NCBI GenBank assembly: GCA_002104945.1
Contig: MCFH01000019.1
Span: 528,501 to 592,500, forward strand
Length of the DNA: 64,000 nt
Direction of reading: 5' to 3'
Origin: Piromyces finnis
Lineage: Eukaryota > Neocallimastigomycota > Neocallimastigomycetes > Neocallimastigales > Neocallimastigaceae
In this document: positions 1 to 13,684 of the stretch, one piece after another
How positions within the stretch are numbered: position 1 is the first letter of the stretch
Layout: each line of letters opens with the position of its first letter
Made by a program: the position numbers and the translations under genes
Notes under the pieces: generated by a model
The model's input: the letters and a program-made list of their open reading frames with translations, nothing else
Told to the model about the DNA's origin: nothing
Database searches by the model: none

Positions 1-2311
1 AAAAAAAAAAAAAGAATTATTTTTCCATAAATAATTTTTAGAGGTAGGGATGATTTATTATACTTGCTTTCTTTTCTGGAGGGTCAAAAAATTTGACTTG
101 AAATTTCAGGCAGAGAAAAACGACCTTTGATTAAGTGTGACCGGAGATTTTTTTTATTTTAGCCACACTTCTTGGTGTGGTATATAACTTGATAAAATGG
201 ATACATATAGAAACATATATATATTAAAAGATATTAAGCTTTACAAAATGCATCTTTTTTAAAAATTTTTAAAATTATTGAGAAAAGATTTTTTTATATT
301 TTTTAAAGTTGCTTATTTTATTTATCTTATAGTCTATTTTTATTTTATTTAGAGATAATCTTTTTTGATTCATACTCTAAAGATAAAAGAATATTAATCA
401 TTCATTTATTTTGACTAATACAAAAAAAAAAGGGAAGAACTAATAAGTTTTAAACATTTAATAACTTCTTTTATTGAACGAAATTTCAATAAAAAAAAAG
501 GTTAATGTAACAAAACTTTTTTTTTTCAATCAATAATAATAAAGAAATTATGGTTTTATAATAAATCAATAAAGTTTTTTTTTTTTTTTTTTTTTTAAAA
601 AAATTACTATATTTAATAATTTTTTTTTATATTATTAAATATTCTCCATTAATATGATTAAAACTATAATAAATAATTTTATATTTAAATTTTCCCTTAA
701 CTTTATATCTTTATTACAGTACATAAATAAATACTTTTTTTTTTTTTTTTTTGACTATATATATTGTATTAATAGAAAATAATATACAATTGTTACTGTT
801 AATTTTTTATAATTTTTTTTTTAAAAAATATATATATATATTTAAAATTATTTGGATATGCTTTTTGTATGGTAAAATAAAGATATTTTTTAAAGTTTTT
901 TTTACGATTAAAAATAAATATATACAAATATATGAAAATATTTATCTATTTTATCTATTATAATACAAAAGATTTTATTTTATACAATACAAATATAATA
1001 TAAAATATGTAAAATGCTATATTTAATATTAATATATTATATGTATAATTGTGCTTTCTTTTTCCTTTTTATAATTCTCCTTTTCTTTAATCTCATTGTA
1101 TGTAAAAGTGTGCTTTCTTTTTCCTTTTATAATTCTCTCTCTCTTTTATCTCTGTACTCTATAAATTTTAATAAGTAAATTCAAAAAGATGTTTTTTTTT
1201 TAATTAATAAAAACATTACTAATTTATTATTGGTAATGTTTTTAGTAATATATCCGTACAAATTATAACACCATAAATTTTAGTCAAAATTATTACATTT
1301 TATATATTACTTAAAAATAATTATTAAAGCTATGCAATATTATTTTTAATTTTTCGTATTTAATTATTATTATTTTTTTTTTAATGAAATGTTATTTTAT
1401 CCAAGGTATGTTATGAATAGTGCTCTAAGTGAAAAGCTTATTAAATTTTTTTATACTTGTAATTAATAAAAGAAAGGAAACGAATGAAAAAATAATATAA
1501 ATACTAATTTTATAATTTAATACTTTATACTTTTAAGTTTTTTTATTTGTATTACCTTTATTTATGATTAACTTTATATAAAGAAAACTACTCTATTAGT
1601 AGTAGCTACGATTAGCTATATTTTTTATTATTATTCGGAAGATTAATCTTCATTTAAAAAAAGTTAACTTTTTAAATTAATTTTTTTAATTAATTTTTTT
1701 AAATTAAAAAATTAAGTTGTACAAACATATATTACATTATATTATAATATATTATAAAATAAATTGAAATTCAATGATTAAAAATTAAATTTATTATAAA
1801 ATAAAATTAAAATTTTAAATTTTAAAAGAGTCAATTCTAATATATTATATATAATATATTATATTTATTAATTTTTTTTTTAAAATTAGATTAAAAAAAT
1901 TAATTAAAAAAATGGTTGGAATGAGAAATGAAAATGAAAAGAAATGAAGGAAAAGAAATAAGAAAGAGAATAAAGAAAATAATAATAATAATACTTATTA
2001 TTACTAAAACTTTATATTTTTAAAATTATACTTTTTTTATTTAAAATGACAATACTATTATTTAAACCTTTTTTTAATTAATCTATATAGAATAAAGTTT
2101 AATAAATAAAAAAAAAGGCAATATAAAAAAAGTTACAACAACAATATAAATCATCATCATCATTATCATCATCATTTTTTATATACGTTATTTAATGATA
2201 ATTAATTAATAAAACCGCATTTTCATTAATTAGTAATATTTCATTACAATGAAAAAAAAAGGTTTATTAAATATTAATTAATTAAATCAATTTAAAAGGA
2301 ACTTTTTTTAT

Positions 2312-2343
<32 letters not shown>

Positions 2344-2588
2344 AGTTTTTTTTTATATCGTTTAAGAATAAAAAAAAAAAAAAAGATATTTTATATATAA
2401 ATAAACTAGTTTTATTTTATCTAAAATAAAGTTTTAAAGGTATACTTTCTAGTTAAGAAAACAAAATAATAATAAAATAATTATATATTTTATAATACTC
2501 TATTATAATAAAATAAATATTAAATATAATTATAAATATAATTATTAAATAAAATAAATTGTTAGAATTTAACAATCTGTTATTTAAA
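1..2588. other. AT-rich intergenic stretch, no gene seen
   Basis: No coding region is supported here. Positions 41-190 are clearly less AT-rich than the rest and contain a small hairpin: CCACAC at 163-168 pairs with GTGTGG at 175-180 across a 6-nt loop. A second perfect hairpin has 12-bp arms at 1208-1219 and 1233-1244. The remainder is poly-A/poly-T tracts and TA-rich sequence; the short open frame at 751-963 is Ile/Phe/Lys only and is treated as chance. Confidence 0.6.
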
Positions 2589-3605
2589 ATGACCAAGCAA
2601 CAAAATAAGAATTTACAACCAGTTCTTGTAAGTTGTTCAATGCATTATTTATTAGAAATATAATAAATATTGATATTTATATACTAAATACTTTTTTTTA
2701 TTATATAATTAAAAAATGTAGTTCCGGTAATTATTATATATTCTTCTTTATTTTTTAAAAAATAGTTTCAATAGAGGAATAAAAACTAATAATTAAAAAA
2801 AAAAAAAAAAAAAAAATGCATATATCATATTTAATAGTTGGAAGTTTGGTGGAAAAAAAGTTTTCTTAACTGGTACTTTTGATAACTGGCAAGGTAATTA
2901 ATAATAAATAAAAGATAAAAAAATATTTACTAGAATAAAAAATAGTTAGTAACTAAATAATAATTATTTAATATTCCTTAAATAATATATATATATATAC
3001 TAAATGGATATTTTATATAGTCTCTGTTCCAATGATGTTAGATCCAGAAGGTATAATTTTAAAATATATTTTAAAATTCTTCTTTCTAATTTCGATAATA
3101 AATATATCAAATATAAAATAAATTTTATTAAAACTTTTAAATTATATTAGCTCCAGAAGAACATATTGCTACTTTATACCTTGACAGATCAAAAACTCAT
3201 GAATTCAAATTTATTGTTGATGGTACTTGGTAAGTATTTAACTTTTTTTTTTTTTTTATTTTTTGTATTTAATATAATTAAATAATAGAAATTTCAAAAA
3301 ATTTTAAAAATAAAAAATAAAAATTTAACATAAATTTATGGTTTTGAAGGAGATTATCAGCCGATTTTGAAACTTGTGATGATCATAGTGGTAACTTTAA
3401 CAATGTATTATACCCATTACCACCACAATTATTACAACATAGAGTGAGTTTTTTTTTTTTTTTTTCTTATTAAAAAGAAAGTAAAATATAATTATAATTA
3501 TTTTTATATATATATTAATTTTAATATATATTTATATATTTTTTTCATTATTAATAAAAGTTTTCACATTCCAAGATGAATTATGCTATTCCAAACAGAA
3601 GATAA
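2589..3605 (+). CDS. Stand-alone CBM48 / AMPK-beta-type glycogen-binding protein (7 exons)
   Basis: Small protein of 115 residues, essentially one CBM48 (E-set) glycogen-binding domain as found in AMPK beta subunits and in yeast CRP1/MDG1-type proteins. Exons: 2589-2627, 2722-2726, 2838-2893, 3021-3050, 3151-3229, 3350-3443, 3561-3605; all introns are GT-AG and phases are consistent (348 nt). Motifs seen in order: LFRWKFGGKKVFLTGTFDNW, HEFKFIVDGTWRLSADFE and GNFNNVLYPLPPQ. The Trp of DNW, Lys of FKF, Trp of GTW and Asn of FNN correspond to residues lining the sugar pocket in AMPK beta. The C-terminal alpha/gamma-binding domain of AMPK beta is absent, so a regulatory kinase subunit is less likely than a free starch/glycogen-binding or CRP1-like protein. 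Start is the only in-frame ATG of exon 1. Family call is strong; partner and role are unknown. Confidence 0.88.
2722..2726 (+). other. 5-nt microexon of the CBM48 gene
   Basis: TTCCG is bounded by TGTAG on the left and GTAATT on the right, both good splice sites. Joining exon 1 (ending at a codon boundary, 2627) directly to 2838 breaks the frame; inserting these five bases restores it and yields Phe-Arg, completing the conserved FRW that opens the CBM48 core. The Arg codon is split CG|T across the downstream intron. Confidence 0.82.
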
Positions 3606-6362
3606 ATTATATCAATTTACTGTTAAAATAAGAAATAAACCCATCAATTATGAAAACAAACTATAAAACAAAAAATTTTTTTTAAAAAAAAAAGAATGAT
3701 AAAAAGTATTTTAAAATGCTTATATCTATTAATTATATAAATCATAGTCTATTTCATTCTTTTTTTTTTTTTCATTAAATAGTAAACCCTACCTATTTTT
3801 TTTATAAAAAAAAAAAAAAGTTGTAAAAGACTTTTAAAAATCATTTAATACTGCTAGTAATAATATATATATATATAAATACCTTTACCCCTAATAAATC
3901 ATTATGTATTTTTTTCATATAATATTATTATATTAAACAACACCACACTTTTATATAACAATAAAAGTTTCATTATATGCCTATAATTTAATAAAACATT
4001 ATAAAAAAACCAACCTTTTTTTTTTTCACCTTTATCCAATTTTTTACTTTTTTTATATATTTAATCACCCTTTGCTTAATCCAATTATATCTATAAATAT
4101 AAATTGGATATATTTTTAATAATGGAATTAAGTAATATATGCATTTCTTTATTTTTTTTTTAAAAAAAGAAGAGAGTATGATTTAATCTATCTATATATA
4201 AAAATCTTTTCTTTCTTTTTATTTAAAAATGTTAAAAGCTATTAAACACTAGTTTTTAATTAATTAATAAAAGTTATTCTTATATTTTGTTGAATTTCAA
4301 AATATTAATAGATCCTATTATTAATAAACAGGAATTATCTTATATATATATCTAAAAAAAGAAAAAAAAATATAGATATTTTTTAAAGTATAATGAATTA
4401 AAAAGATAAAAGATATAAAATATATTATTTTTTTCCTCAACTGATTTAGGATTCATTTATTCATAACAGTCGTTAATTCTTAACCTCAAATATTCAATCA
4501 TACTATTCAGTACCAATTACTATTCTATCAAGTTTATTATTAGTAAAAAATAAAAACAAAAAAAAAAAAAAAAAACAAAAAAAAAACTCTATAATTAATA
4601 AACCACTTTTATTTTATCTTTTTTAAAATAATATGTGAATATAAAATGAACTGGGATTATTACTTTTAATATCGAAACAAATTCATCTAATAAACAATAC
4701 CCGGAAAAAAAAAATAAATAAATATTTCTAAAAATGAAGTATTAAAAACAACAACAACACTACCAAATCTAAAACAAAATATCAAGTTAGAAATTATTAG
4801 TCAATGGTTAAACTATTTTTATATAAACTCTAGCAAACAAACAAACAAACAAACAAACAAAAAAAAACTAATTAATAATAATAATAAAAAAAAAAGTTAG
4901 TAAATTTAGTCATTATTTTTTTTTAAAAAAGGAAAAATAATGAATAATTAAATAAAATACACTCTGAAAGTGAAACAAACAATTTAAATGAAAATCCAGG
5001 AAAAAAAAAACAAACAACCCATTATGTTAAATACGAATATGCAAAAACAAAAAATAAAAAACAAAAAACAAAAAACAAAAAACAAAAAACAAAAAAATTT
5101 AAAATTAAAACATATACCTTTTTAAGTAGTAAATAAAAAAGAATATAAAACAAAAAATTTTCAATAGCAACAATTAAAAATACATAATAATTTAATTACT
5201 ATTTAAATATTAAATATGTGTAAAAGTACTGTGTTTTTGGTTTATCCTTAAAAATAATATAGGAATAGGTAATGAGTACTTTAGTGTATATATGAGAAAA
5301 AGTTTGCTTTTTTTTTGTGGTTTTCATTTTTTTTTTTTTTTTATAAAAGTTGTATAAATGTTTTATAATGAATTTTATCTTTTTTTCCTTTTTTATTTTT
5401 ATTAAAATAAAATCGACATTATTATAGCATTCATAAATAACAACAACAAAAAGTACTATTATTTTTGACAATCGGTAAAAGTTTCACCTTCCTTTTTCCT
5501 TTTTGTTTGTATCAATATGTACAGTATGTATACATAATTTATAATGTAGCACATCTTAATATATTTAAAATCCCCGATGAATTTTTATTTTTGATTAATT
5601 AAAAAACAATAAAATCATAATATTTAAAGTTTCATATGAAAATAAACTTCTTTGGTTTGGTTTGGATTTGTTATTTCTTTATAAATCTTTTTTTTTATTT
5701 TTTATTTTATATAGAAATAGATAACAAAAATTTCTTTATCTCAGTTAGTCATATACCATTATCATTATATATATAGAACAACGAATTGCAATGCTAATGT
5801 ATAATAATAATATATAACTTTTAACAATTAAATTATACCTTGTTATCATCATTCATACCCTTCAATACTTTATAATTAACACATATATTATGATAAAACC
5901 ATTTTAAATAAAAATATTATATATAAAGAAATAGTTAACTATTGAAATTACACAATAGATAGAATTAAAAGACAATTTATTATTATTATTATTATTAATT
6001 ATATATCATAGATTATCATAAAAAAAAAGATTTCTATTAAAAAATATACTTTATAAATCATTTACAATTGACAAACGATAGTGTATTAGTTAATTATACA
6101 TATAAATAAAAATATAATAATATCATAATAACTCAATTGTGTTCGCTTGACAAACCTTTGTGCTTTAAGAAATTATCTAATACTAATATAAATTGAAAAG
6201 TTTATCATCCCATTGAAAATATTCAAGTCTTTGATAAATACTATATATATACCAATATTAAGAATTTATAATATAATTATATCTATATCTCCATAGATAG
6301 ATAATTATTATTTTACATTAATTAAAAGTATATAATCAAAGAAAAGAAAGAAAAAAAAAAGA
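3606..6362. other. Intergenic, simple repeats
   Basis: No supported gene. A CAAA microsatellite lies near 4832-4860 and a CAAAAAA-type array near 5050-5092. The open frame on the minus strand at 5199-5471 is low complexity (Ile/Lys/Tyr) with no recognisable motif. Much of 3660-4700 is poly-A/poly-T and TA-rich. The last 60 bases before 6363 are purine-rich and probably the leader of the next gene. Confidence 0.55.
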
Positions 6363-6686
6363 ATGCCAACTGCTAAAAAAAAAAAGGGAGGAAAAGGAAA
6401 AAGTAAAGGAAAAAAAGATGAAAAAGATGAAGAATTAGTTATTGTTAAACTTTATGAAATTAGAAAATTATATAATGCCTATAATCGTCAATGTACCCAT
6501 TTTGTAACGGTACCGATGGAACAAGTATTAAAACGAATAGAAAAATATAATAATGAAAATTATTTATATAATAATAAAAATGAATTTCTAGACAAGGTAA
6601 AATACAACAGTATAATATTCTAGGAAGAAATTAATTATAATTATATATATTTATATATGAATAATATTGATTTTTTTTTTTCATTA

Positions 6687-6730
<44 letters not shown>

Positions 6731-7517
6731 AATAAATTTTTTATCCTTGGTTTTTTTTTTTTTGTTTATAATCTTTTTTATAGATTATTATATCGATGTG
6801 TCAAATGAATTGTAATGATATGTATGCTCTATCAACGACATTCCAAAACTTTAAATATTTAAAAATGTTATGTTTAATGCATATTCAGATGGATAAGGGT
6901 GCTTATATTGCTCTAGTATGTTTTATATATATATATATATACAAATATTTTATTATTTTATTTTAAAAAAATATAAAATAATTATATTGATTTTTTTTTT
7001 ATAATAACGAATGAGAAATAATATTAAATTCTAATAATTTTTTTTTTTTTTTGTATAAATTTTAAATAAAACTCTATTATGAACTTTCTATTTGAAATAT
7101 ATATATGTATATATATTATATAATTTATGTATAATTTCCATTCCATATTAATATCATATTATCAATTATTTATTTAAATTTAATATTCATGAAAAAAAAA
7201 AAAAAATCAACAGGATAAATTTTTATCTAGACATAAATTCTTGGAAATTTTCATTTTTATTTATTGTTGTGCTAATGTTGATAATTCGGTATATTTAGCT
7301 TCTATATTAAGAAATACAGAATCATTAGTAGATGTTACATTTGATCATAATAAGTTAAAAGAAGAAGGATTTATTAATATTTTAATGGGAATAAAAGAAA
7401 ATCAAAACACGAAAATAAAAAAATTAAGTTTTCAATATTGTGATATCCATGGTGAACATTGTGAAGCTTTAGTACCTCTAATCGGTGGAAATAAAACAAT
7501 AACGTAATTATCTTTTC

Positions 7518-7560
<43 letters not shown>

Positions 7561-8423
7561 TGAAATTTGAAATATATAGGAATAGAATAAAAGATAAGAA
7601 ACAAATCTTTTATTCATAAATTATAATAATAATAGTAATAATAATAATAATAATATTATTAGTTAAATAATTTATTAACTCTTTTTTTTATATTATATAT
7701 TAATTACTCTATTTTTTTTTCATAATCTATTTATCTTTCTTTTTTTTTTTGGATATATTTTTTTTTATTATCATCATAATTAAAAGTGAGTTAGATTTAA
7801 GTGGTAATTATTTAGGACAAGATGGGGTTATGTTTTTATCTACTGCTTTAATGAATAATAGTACATTGAAAGTACTAAATCTTGCATCCAATAATATCAC
7901 AGATGATCAAGAATTGTATGGAAGAACTCTTTTAACGCCCATAGCATCAAAATCAAATATTGCTACCCCTGCCGTACCTAATCCAGTAGAAGTTGGAGGA
8001 TTAGTATCCGGCACGAGTACCATTACTGGTGATAATTTAATGAATGAACTAGATGAAAATAAAAGTAAAGCGTTATCCTCAAATCTTGTTGAAGATAATA
8101 ATTCTGTATCTATGACTACATCTACACTTACTTATTTAGCTGAAGCTGTTTCACGAGAAGAATCTGCTATTACTCATTTAGATTTACGTTATAATAATAT
8201 TGGTAATAATGGTGGTGAAATTATGTTACAAGCACTTAAAACGCGAAAAGCAATCGTAGTAGCAAAAAAGAAAACTGCACCCGTATTTATTTGTCAGGTT
8301 ACTGAAAGAATGAAATCCGATATATTTTCAAAAATATTTGATATTAATAAATTTATGTTAGAACAAGAAAAGAAACGATCTGGTAAAAAAGGAAAAAAAG
8401 GAAAGAAAGGAAAAAAGAAATAA
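6363..8423 (+). CDS. Leucine-rich repeat protein, ribonuclease-inhibitor type, with Lys/Gly tails
   Basis: Four exons (6363-6596, 6784-6915, 7214-7503, 7787-8423) give 430 residues in one frame through GT-AG introns. The N-terminus (residues 1-26) is a Lys/Gly/Asp/Glu-rich tail and the C-terminus ends in GKKGKKGKKGKKK. The middle carries irregular LRRs of the longer RI type: LVDVTFDHNKLKEEG, IKKLSFQYCDIHG, ITELDLSGNYLGQDG, LKVLNLASNNITDD and ITHLDLRYNNIGNNGG. A Ser/Thr-rich insert separates the last two. No signal peptide or membrane segment is visible, so it is probably intracellular. RI-type LRR proteins with such basic tails occur among flagellar/axonemal proteins, which would fit a zoosporic fungus, but this is only a guess. 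The exon 4 acceptor (AAAAG at 7782-7786) is the weakest junction. Confidence 0.8.
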
Positions 8424-9615
<1,192 letters not shown>

Positions 9616-10116
9616 TTATTTTTGTGTTGATATTTTCTTATATTTTTGTTCAATTGTCAATAATTTTTTTTTCATATCAACACCTCCTGCATATCCAGTT
9701 AAATTTCCTTTAGTACCTACAACACGATGGCATGGTACAATAAGCCAAATTGGATTTCTATGACAAGCACCACCAACAGCTCTAACTGCTTTAGGATTTT
9801 TTATTTTTTTAGCAACATCACCATAAGTGAACGTTTCACCATAAGGTATAGTTTCTAATACCTTCCAAACTTTTTTTTGAAAAGATGTCCCTTGAAACTT
9901 GTATGGAATATCAAACGTTTTCCTTTCACCTATCATATATTCATTTATTTCTTTAAATATTTTATCTGTGAAACTATTTTTTTGTTGTTTTGCTGTTTCA
10001 TTCAACTCTTTGGTTTTAGTGTCGTCTGCTTTAAGAATACTTAGAGAATATAAAATTTCATGGTGATATTTCATTTCAAGAATACCTAATTCTAAATTAT
10101 AATATGCTACATTCAT
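9616..10116 (-). CDS. MGT1: Methylated-DNA--protein-cysteine methyltransferase (O6-alkylguanine repair)
   Basis: Single-exon gene of 166 residues. The C-terminal half is a textbook alkyltransferase domain: FQKKVWKVLETIPYGETFTY, the DNA-binding helix with the arginine finger (VRAVGGACHRNP, Arg about 112), the active-site motif VPCHRVVG with the acceptor Cys at about 129, and NLTGYAGGVDMKK. The protein transfers the alkyl group of O6-alkylguanine irreversibly to that Cys, a one-use repair reaction in the nucleus. The N-terminal third is shorter and more divergent than the zinc-binding domain of animal MGMT and resembles the short bacterial Ogt/yeast Mgt1 form. The ATG at 10116 is followed directly by the family N-terminal region and preceded by a poly-A tract on the coding strand. 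Lack of introns in an intron-rich neighbourhood hints at a bacterial origin or retroposition. Symbol is by family analogy. Confidence 0.93.
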   Translation of the reverse strand: MNVAYYNLELGILEMKYHHEILYSLSILKADDTKTKELNETAKQQKNSFTDKIFKEINEYMIGERKTFDIPYKFQGTSFQKKVWKVLETIPYGETFTYGDVAKKIKNPKAVRAVGGACHRNPIWLIVPCHRVVGTKGNLTGYAGGVDMKKKLLTIEQKYKKISTQK

Positions 10117-11813
10117 TTTTTTTTTTTTTCTTTATTCTATTCTATGCATTTTTTCAATTTATAAATATTAAATATAAAGTATTTATATAATTAAAATGTT
10201 TCATTATTCCAATTTATAATAACATTTGTATATTATTAGGATAACTTTTTGAAATTCAATATTATAAATTTTTCAAAGTTTTTTTTTTTAATTATAAATT
10301 TTTTTTTAATTTTTTTTGTTTATTTCTTTATTTTTATATGATTGGTTTATTAATATTAAAAAAAGGGAAAAGTGTAACATACATACAATGTTTTATTTTA
10401 ATAAATATACATGAAAAAGAAAATATTTATAATATTCCATATATAAATGAATATAATGGTTAATGGTAGGTAAATTTCATTCATATTTTTAGAGTGTAGA
10501 AATGTATTCCTATATATTATTTTATTATTACAAAAGGAGGTAATAGGAATAATTTAATCTTTATAAAAGTATACATCTATCAATTAATACAAATAATAAT
10601 AATATTGAAATTTCATCAAAAGCGTCATTTCAAAATTAAACATTAATTTATGTATATTCCACATAAATATTCACTCTATATTAATGTTAAACAATGTGAT
10701 CCCATGATTAATTTCATTTCTATTATCAATACTTTGATGTTACACATTTCACATTTTTTAATTTTTTATTAAATTAAATATTATCATCTATTTTAATATA
10801 ATAATGAATAAATATTAATAATATATTAAATAATTATTATATATAACAATATATATTATGTTATATATTTTTAATATATTAAATGTGAATTAAAAAAGTT
10901 TTATCAAAAAGTGTTTCATTTTTTAATTTTTTCATGCAAAAAAAAAAAGAACGGATTACTGAAAGAAAGCATTATGCTAAAGCAATTACTATATTAAATA
11001 AAAAAAGAGTACATTAACATTATTATATCCTTTCTTTTTCTTACTTTATAACTCTACATAAGATCAAATTTATAAAGTAAAATGTTATTAATAAAAAATA
11101 TCTTTTAATATATTTTAATATGATCCAGAATTAATAATCTAAAAATATTTTTGAAAATTTTAAAGTATGACAAAAGAAATTTAATTTAATATAAATAAAC
11201 AATTTAATTTAAATATATTATTTCATATATAAATTATATATTATATCATTTTATAAAAAAAAAAGTTTCAGATAATTCTATTTTTTATAATCATAAATAA
11301 TAATAATAAAAAAAGGACCTTTTGTTAAAAGGAGTGTGTTGTTAATTTAAGATTATATTTCTTTCATTAACAAATTATAAAATAAAATAAAAATAAATAA
11401 AAAAGAAAAAAACATTTAAATAATGTTCAATTAAAATAGAAATAAAATTTTTTATTATCCCATATATCAAAAGAACATTTTTTGAGATTTTAATATAAAC
11501 AAGTACTAAATACTAATTTTAAAATCTTGACAAATACTTTAATAGGTATTTTATAATAATACTTTTAAATAATAGAACAATATTTTATTTATTCTACATA
11601 AACTTTATGTATTATATATATTCAATGTCGTATGAATATACATTTAATTCTTTTTTTTTTAAAAAAAAAATATACATCGTTAATTATTGGGCAATCATAA
11701 GATAGGATATAAAATAATAAATTAAGAAAACGCAAAAATAAATATATACACATATATATTCCTAAAAAAAAAATAATAAAATAAAAATAAATAAATTAAA
11801 ACAAAATATAACA
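10117..11813. other. Intergenic
   Basis: No supported gene. A short open stretch at 10949-11017 (22 codons, no start) has a protein-like composition but no splice partner that I can place. The rest is TA-rich with scattered homopolymers; the bases just before 11814 are A-rich and look like the leader of the LRR receptor-like gene. Confidence 0.5.
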
Positions 11814-13684
11814 ATGAAAATTTCAACTTTATTTTCATTACTTACCGTTGTTGGCATGTCATATGCTAGCGCAAGTACAAGCACAAACCCTAGTACTACT
11901 ACTACTACCACTACCACTGCTGCAAGTACTAGCACCAGCGCTGAGACTAGTACTACTACAAAAAGAGTTGTTTCCACAAAATCTAGTTCTACTACTTCAA
12001 AAGCAGCATCAAAACCAACTACTTCACCTTCAAGTGATAATGAATCTGATTGTGAAATTTTAAAGGATATCTTTAAAGATCTTAAGGAAGAATATCCATG
12101 GTACAAAAATATCAATGAATGTTGTAAAGAACCATTTTATTGTAACAATGAAAATAATATCGAAAAAATGTAAGAATAATTGAGGAAAAAAAAAAAAAAC
12201 AATAACTAATAATAATAAAAAAAAAATATTATGGAATATAAGTCTTACTAAATCAAAATATATAATAATTTTAATTAATAATAATTATATAGAGATTTAA
12301 AATCAGTTAAACTCAACATTCCATTCTCAACAAAATTTAGTGAATTAAAAAGTCTAAAGACACTGTAATTAATCATTATAAATTTTTAAATTATATTAAT
12401 TCAATATTAAAATAGACATCCTTGATACTTGTTTATACCAAATAATTTTATTTCAATAAATAATAACAATAATAACAATATATATTAGTTCATTATCAAA
12501 TACAGGTATTTATGGTGAAATTCCAGAAGGTTTTTATAAATTAGAGAATTTAGAAATTTTGTAAGTAAAAGAATTAAAATTTTTAGTTATCTCCATATTT
12601 TTTTATCTATGTATTTTTTGATAAACAATTCATTAATGGAAATTTTTATTCTAAATTTTAGAGAATTAAATGATAATCATTTGAATGGTACTATTGCAAG
12701 CGATGTCAAAAATTTAAAGAAATTAAAAACTTTGTAAGTATGCTTGTAATAATAAATGATAATATCTGAACATGTATTGAATTTCAAAAAAAAAAAAATT
12801 TTTTTATCTCACTATGAAAAATAGAAATTTAAGTAATAATAATATGACTGGTTCTGTTCCATCTTCCCTTTTCAATATTGAAACTTTAGAAGAAGTGTAA
12901 ATAATATATTGTTTTATTATTAATATTAAATATTCTTTAATAAAATAAATAAATATGTATATAAAAGCAATATTTCTAAATCAATAATAATAATAATATT
13001 ATTATTATTTTTATTTTTATTCCAATTAGTAATTTAAGTAACAATAAAATAGAAGGAGAAATCCCTAAAATGGAAAAAGCATTAAAAACTTGTAATTTTG
13101 AAAAGACTGAAATGTGTACAAAAGAAAAATTAGATTGTGCACCATCCTTAGCCATTTGTGAAAGTAAAAGTAGCCATACTTTAATCTATGTTATTATTGG
13201 TATTGTTATTGTGATTATTCTTTTAGCTTTATGTTATTGCTTGTACGGCAAATCAAAGTCAAAAGATGAAAAAAAGACTAACTCTGTAAGTCAACAAGAA
13301 TTAAATACTAGTATTAGTAAGAGAAATAGTAATTCCAGTAGTAATTCCAGTAGTAGTTCAAGTAGTACTAGCACTAAGGATAAGGTCGAAACTTCTAGTG
13401 GTGAATCTTTCGAACCTTTACCAAATATTTCCACGGATGAAGGAAAACTTGGTGGTGATAGTCTCTTTATAAAAAAGGAAAAATCCTTTGTTTTGTTAGA
13501 AATTCCAGAAAGTGTAAAGAATGATTTTGTTGAAGATTTAATTGATACTAATCCTGCTTTAATTTCACCATTCCTTTCATTAAAGGAGGACTCAGAAACT
13601 AAATCTATTCAATCTTCCGTATCTTCAAAATCATCTCAATCTTCAAAATCTTCATCTTCTACTAATTCATCAAATGCAAAATAA
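11814..13684 (+). CDS. Secreted/single-pass LRR receptor-like protein (6 exons)
   Basis: Exons 11814-12169, 12293-12364, 12489-12560, 12662-12733, 12825-12896 and 13030-13684 give 432 residues. Order of parts: signal peptide (about 1-20, ending SYASA), Ser/Thr-rich linker (about 20-75, likely glycosylated), a Cys-containing N-cap (SDCEILKDIF, WYKNINECCKE), five plant-type 24-residue LRRs, a Cys-rich cap (TCNFEKTEMCTKEKLDCAP, AIC), a transmembrane helix (LIYVIIGIVIVIILLALCYC) and a Ser-rich cytoplasmic tail of about 150 residues. The LRRs read NTGIYGEIPEGFYKLENLEI and NHLNGTIASDVKNLKKLKTL, the LxGxIP type of cell-surface recognition proteins. Exons 2-5 are each exactly 72 nt in phase 2. No kinase domain. 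It is probably a surface adhesion or sensing protein; the ligand is unknown. Confidence 0.88.

Noticed and set aside
751-963. Open frame of 70 codons on the plus strand
   Set aside because: Only Ile/Phe/Lys/Tyr-rich sequence from AT-rich DNA; no motif, no leader or splice context.
5199-5471. Open frame of 90 codons on the minus strand
   Set aside because: Low complexity with Lys and Ile runs, overlapping poly-T; no family resemblance.
10949-11017. 22-codon open stretch with protein-like composition (ERITERKHYAKAITILNKKR)
   Set aside because: No start, no acceptor consensus before it and no partner exon; could be an orphan exon but not supportable.
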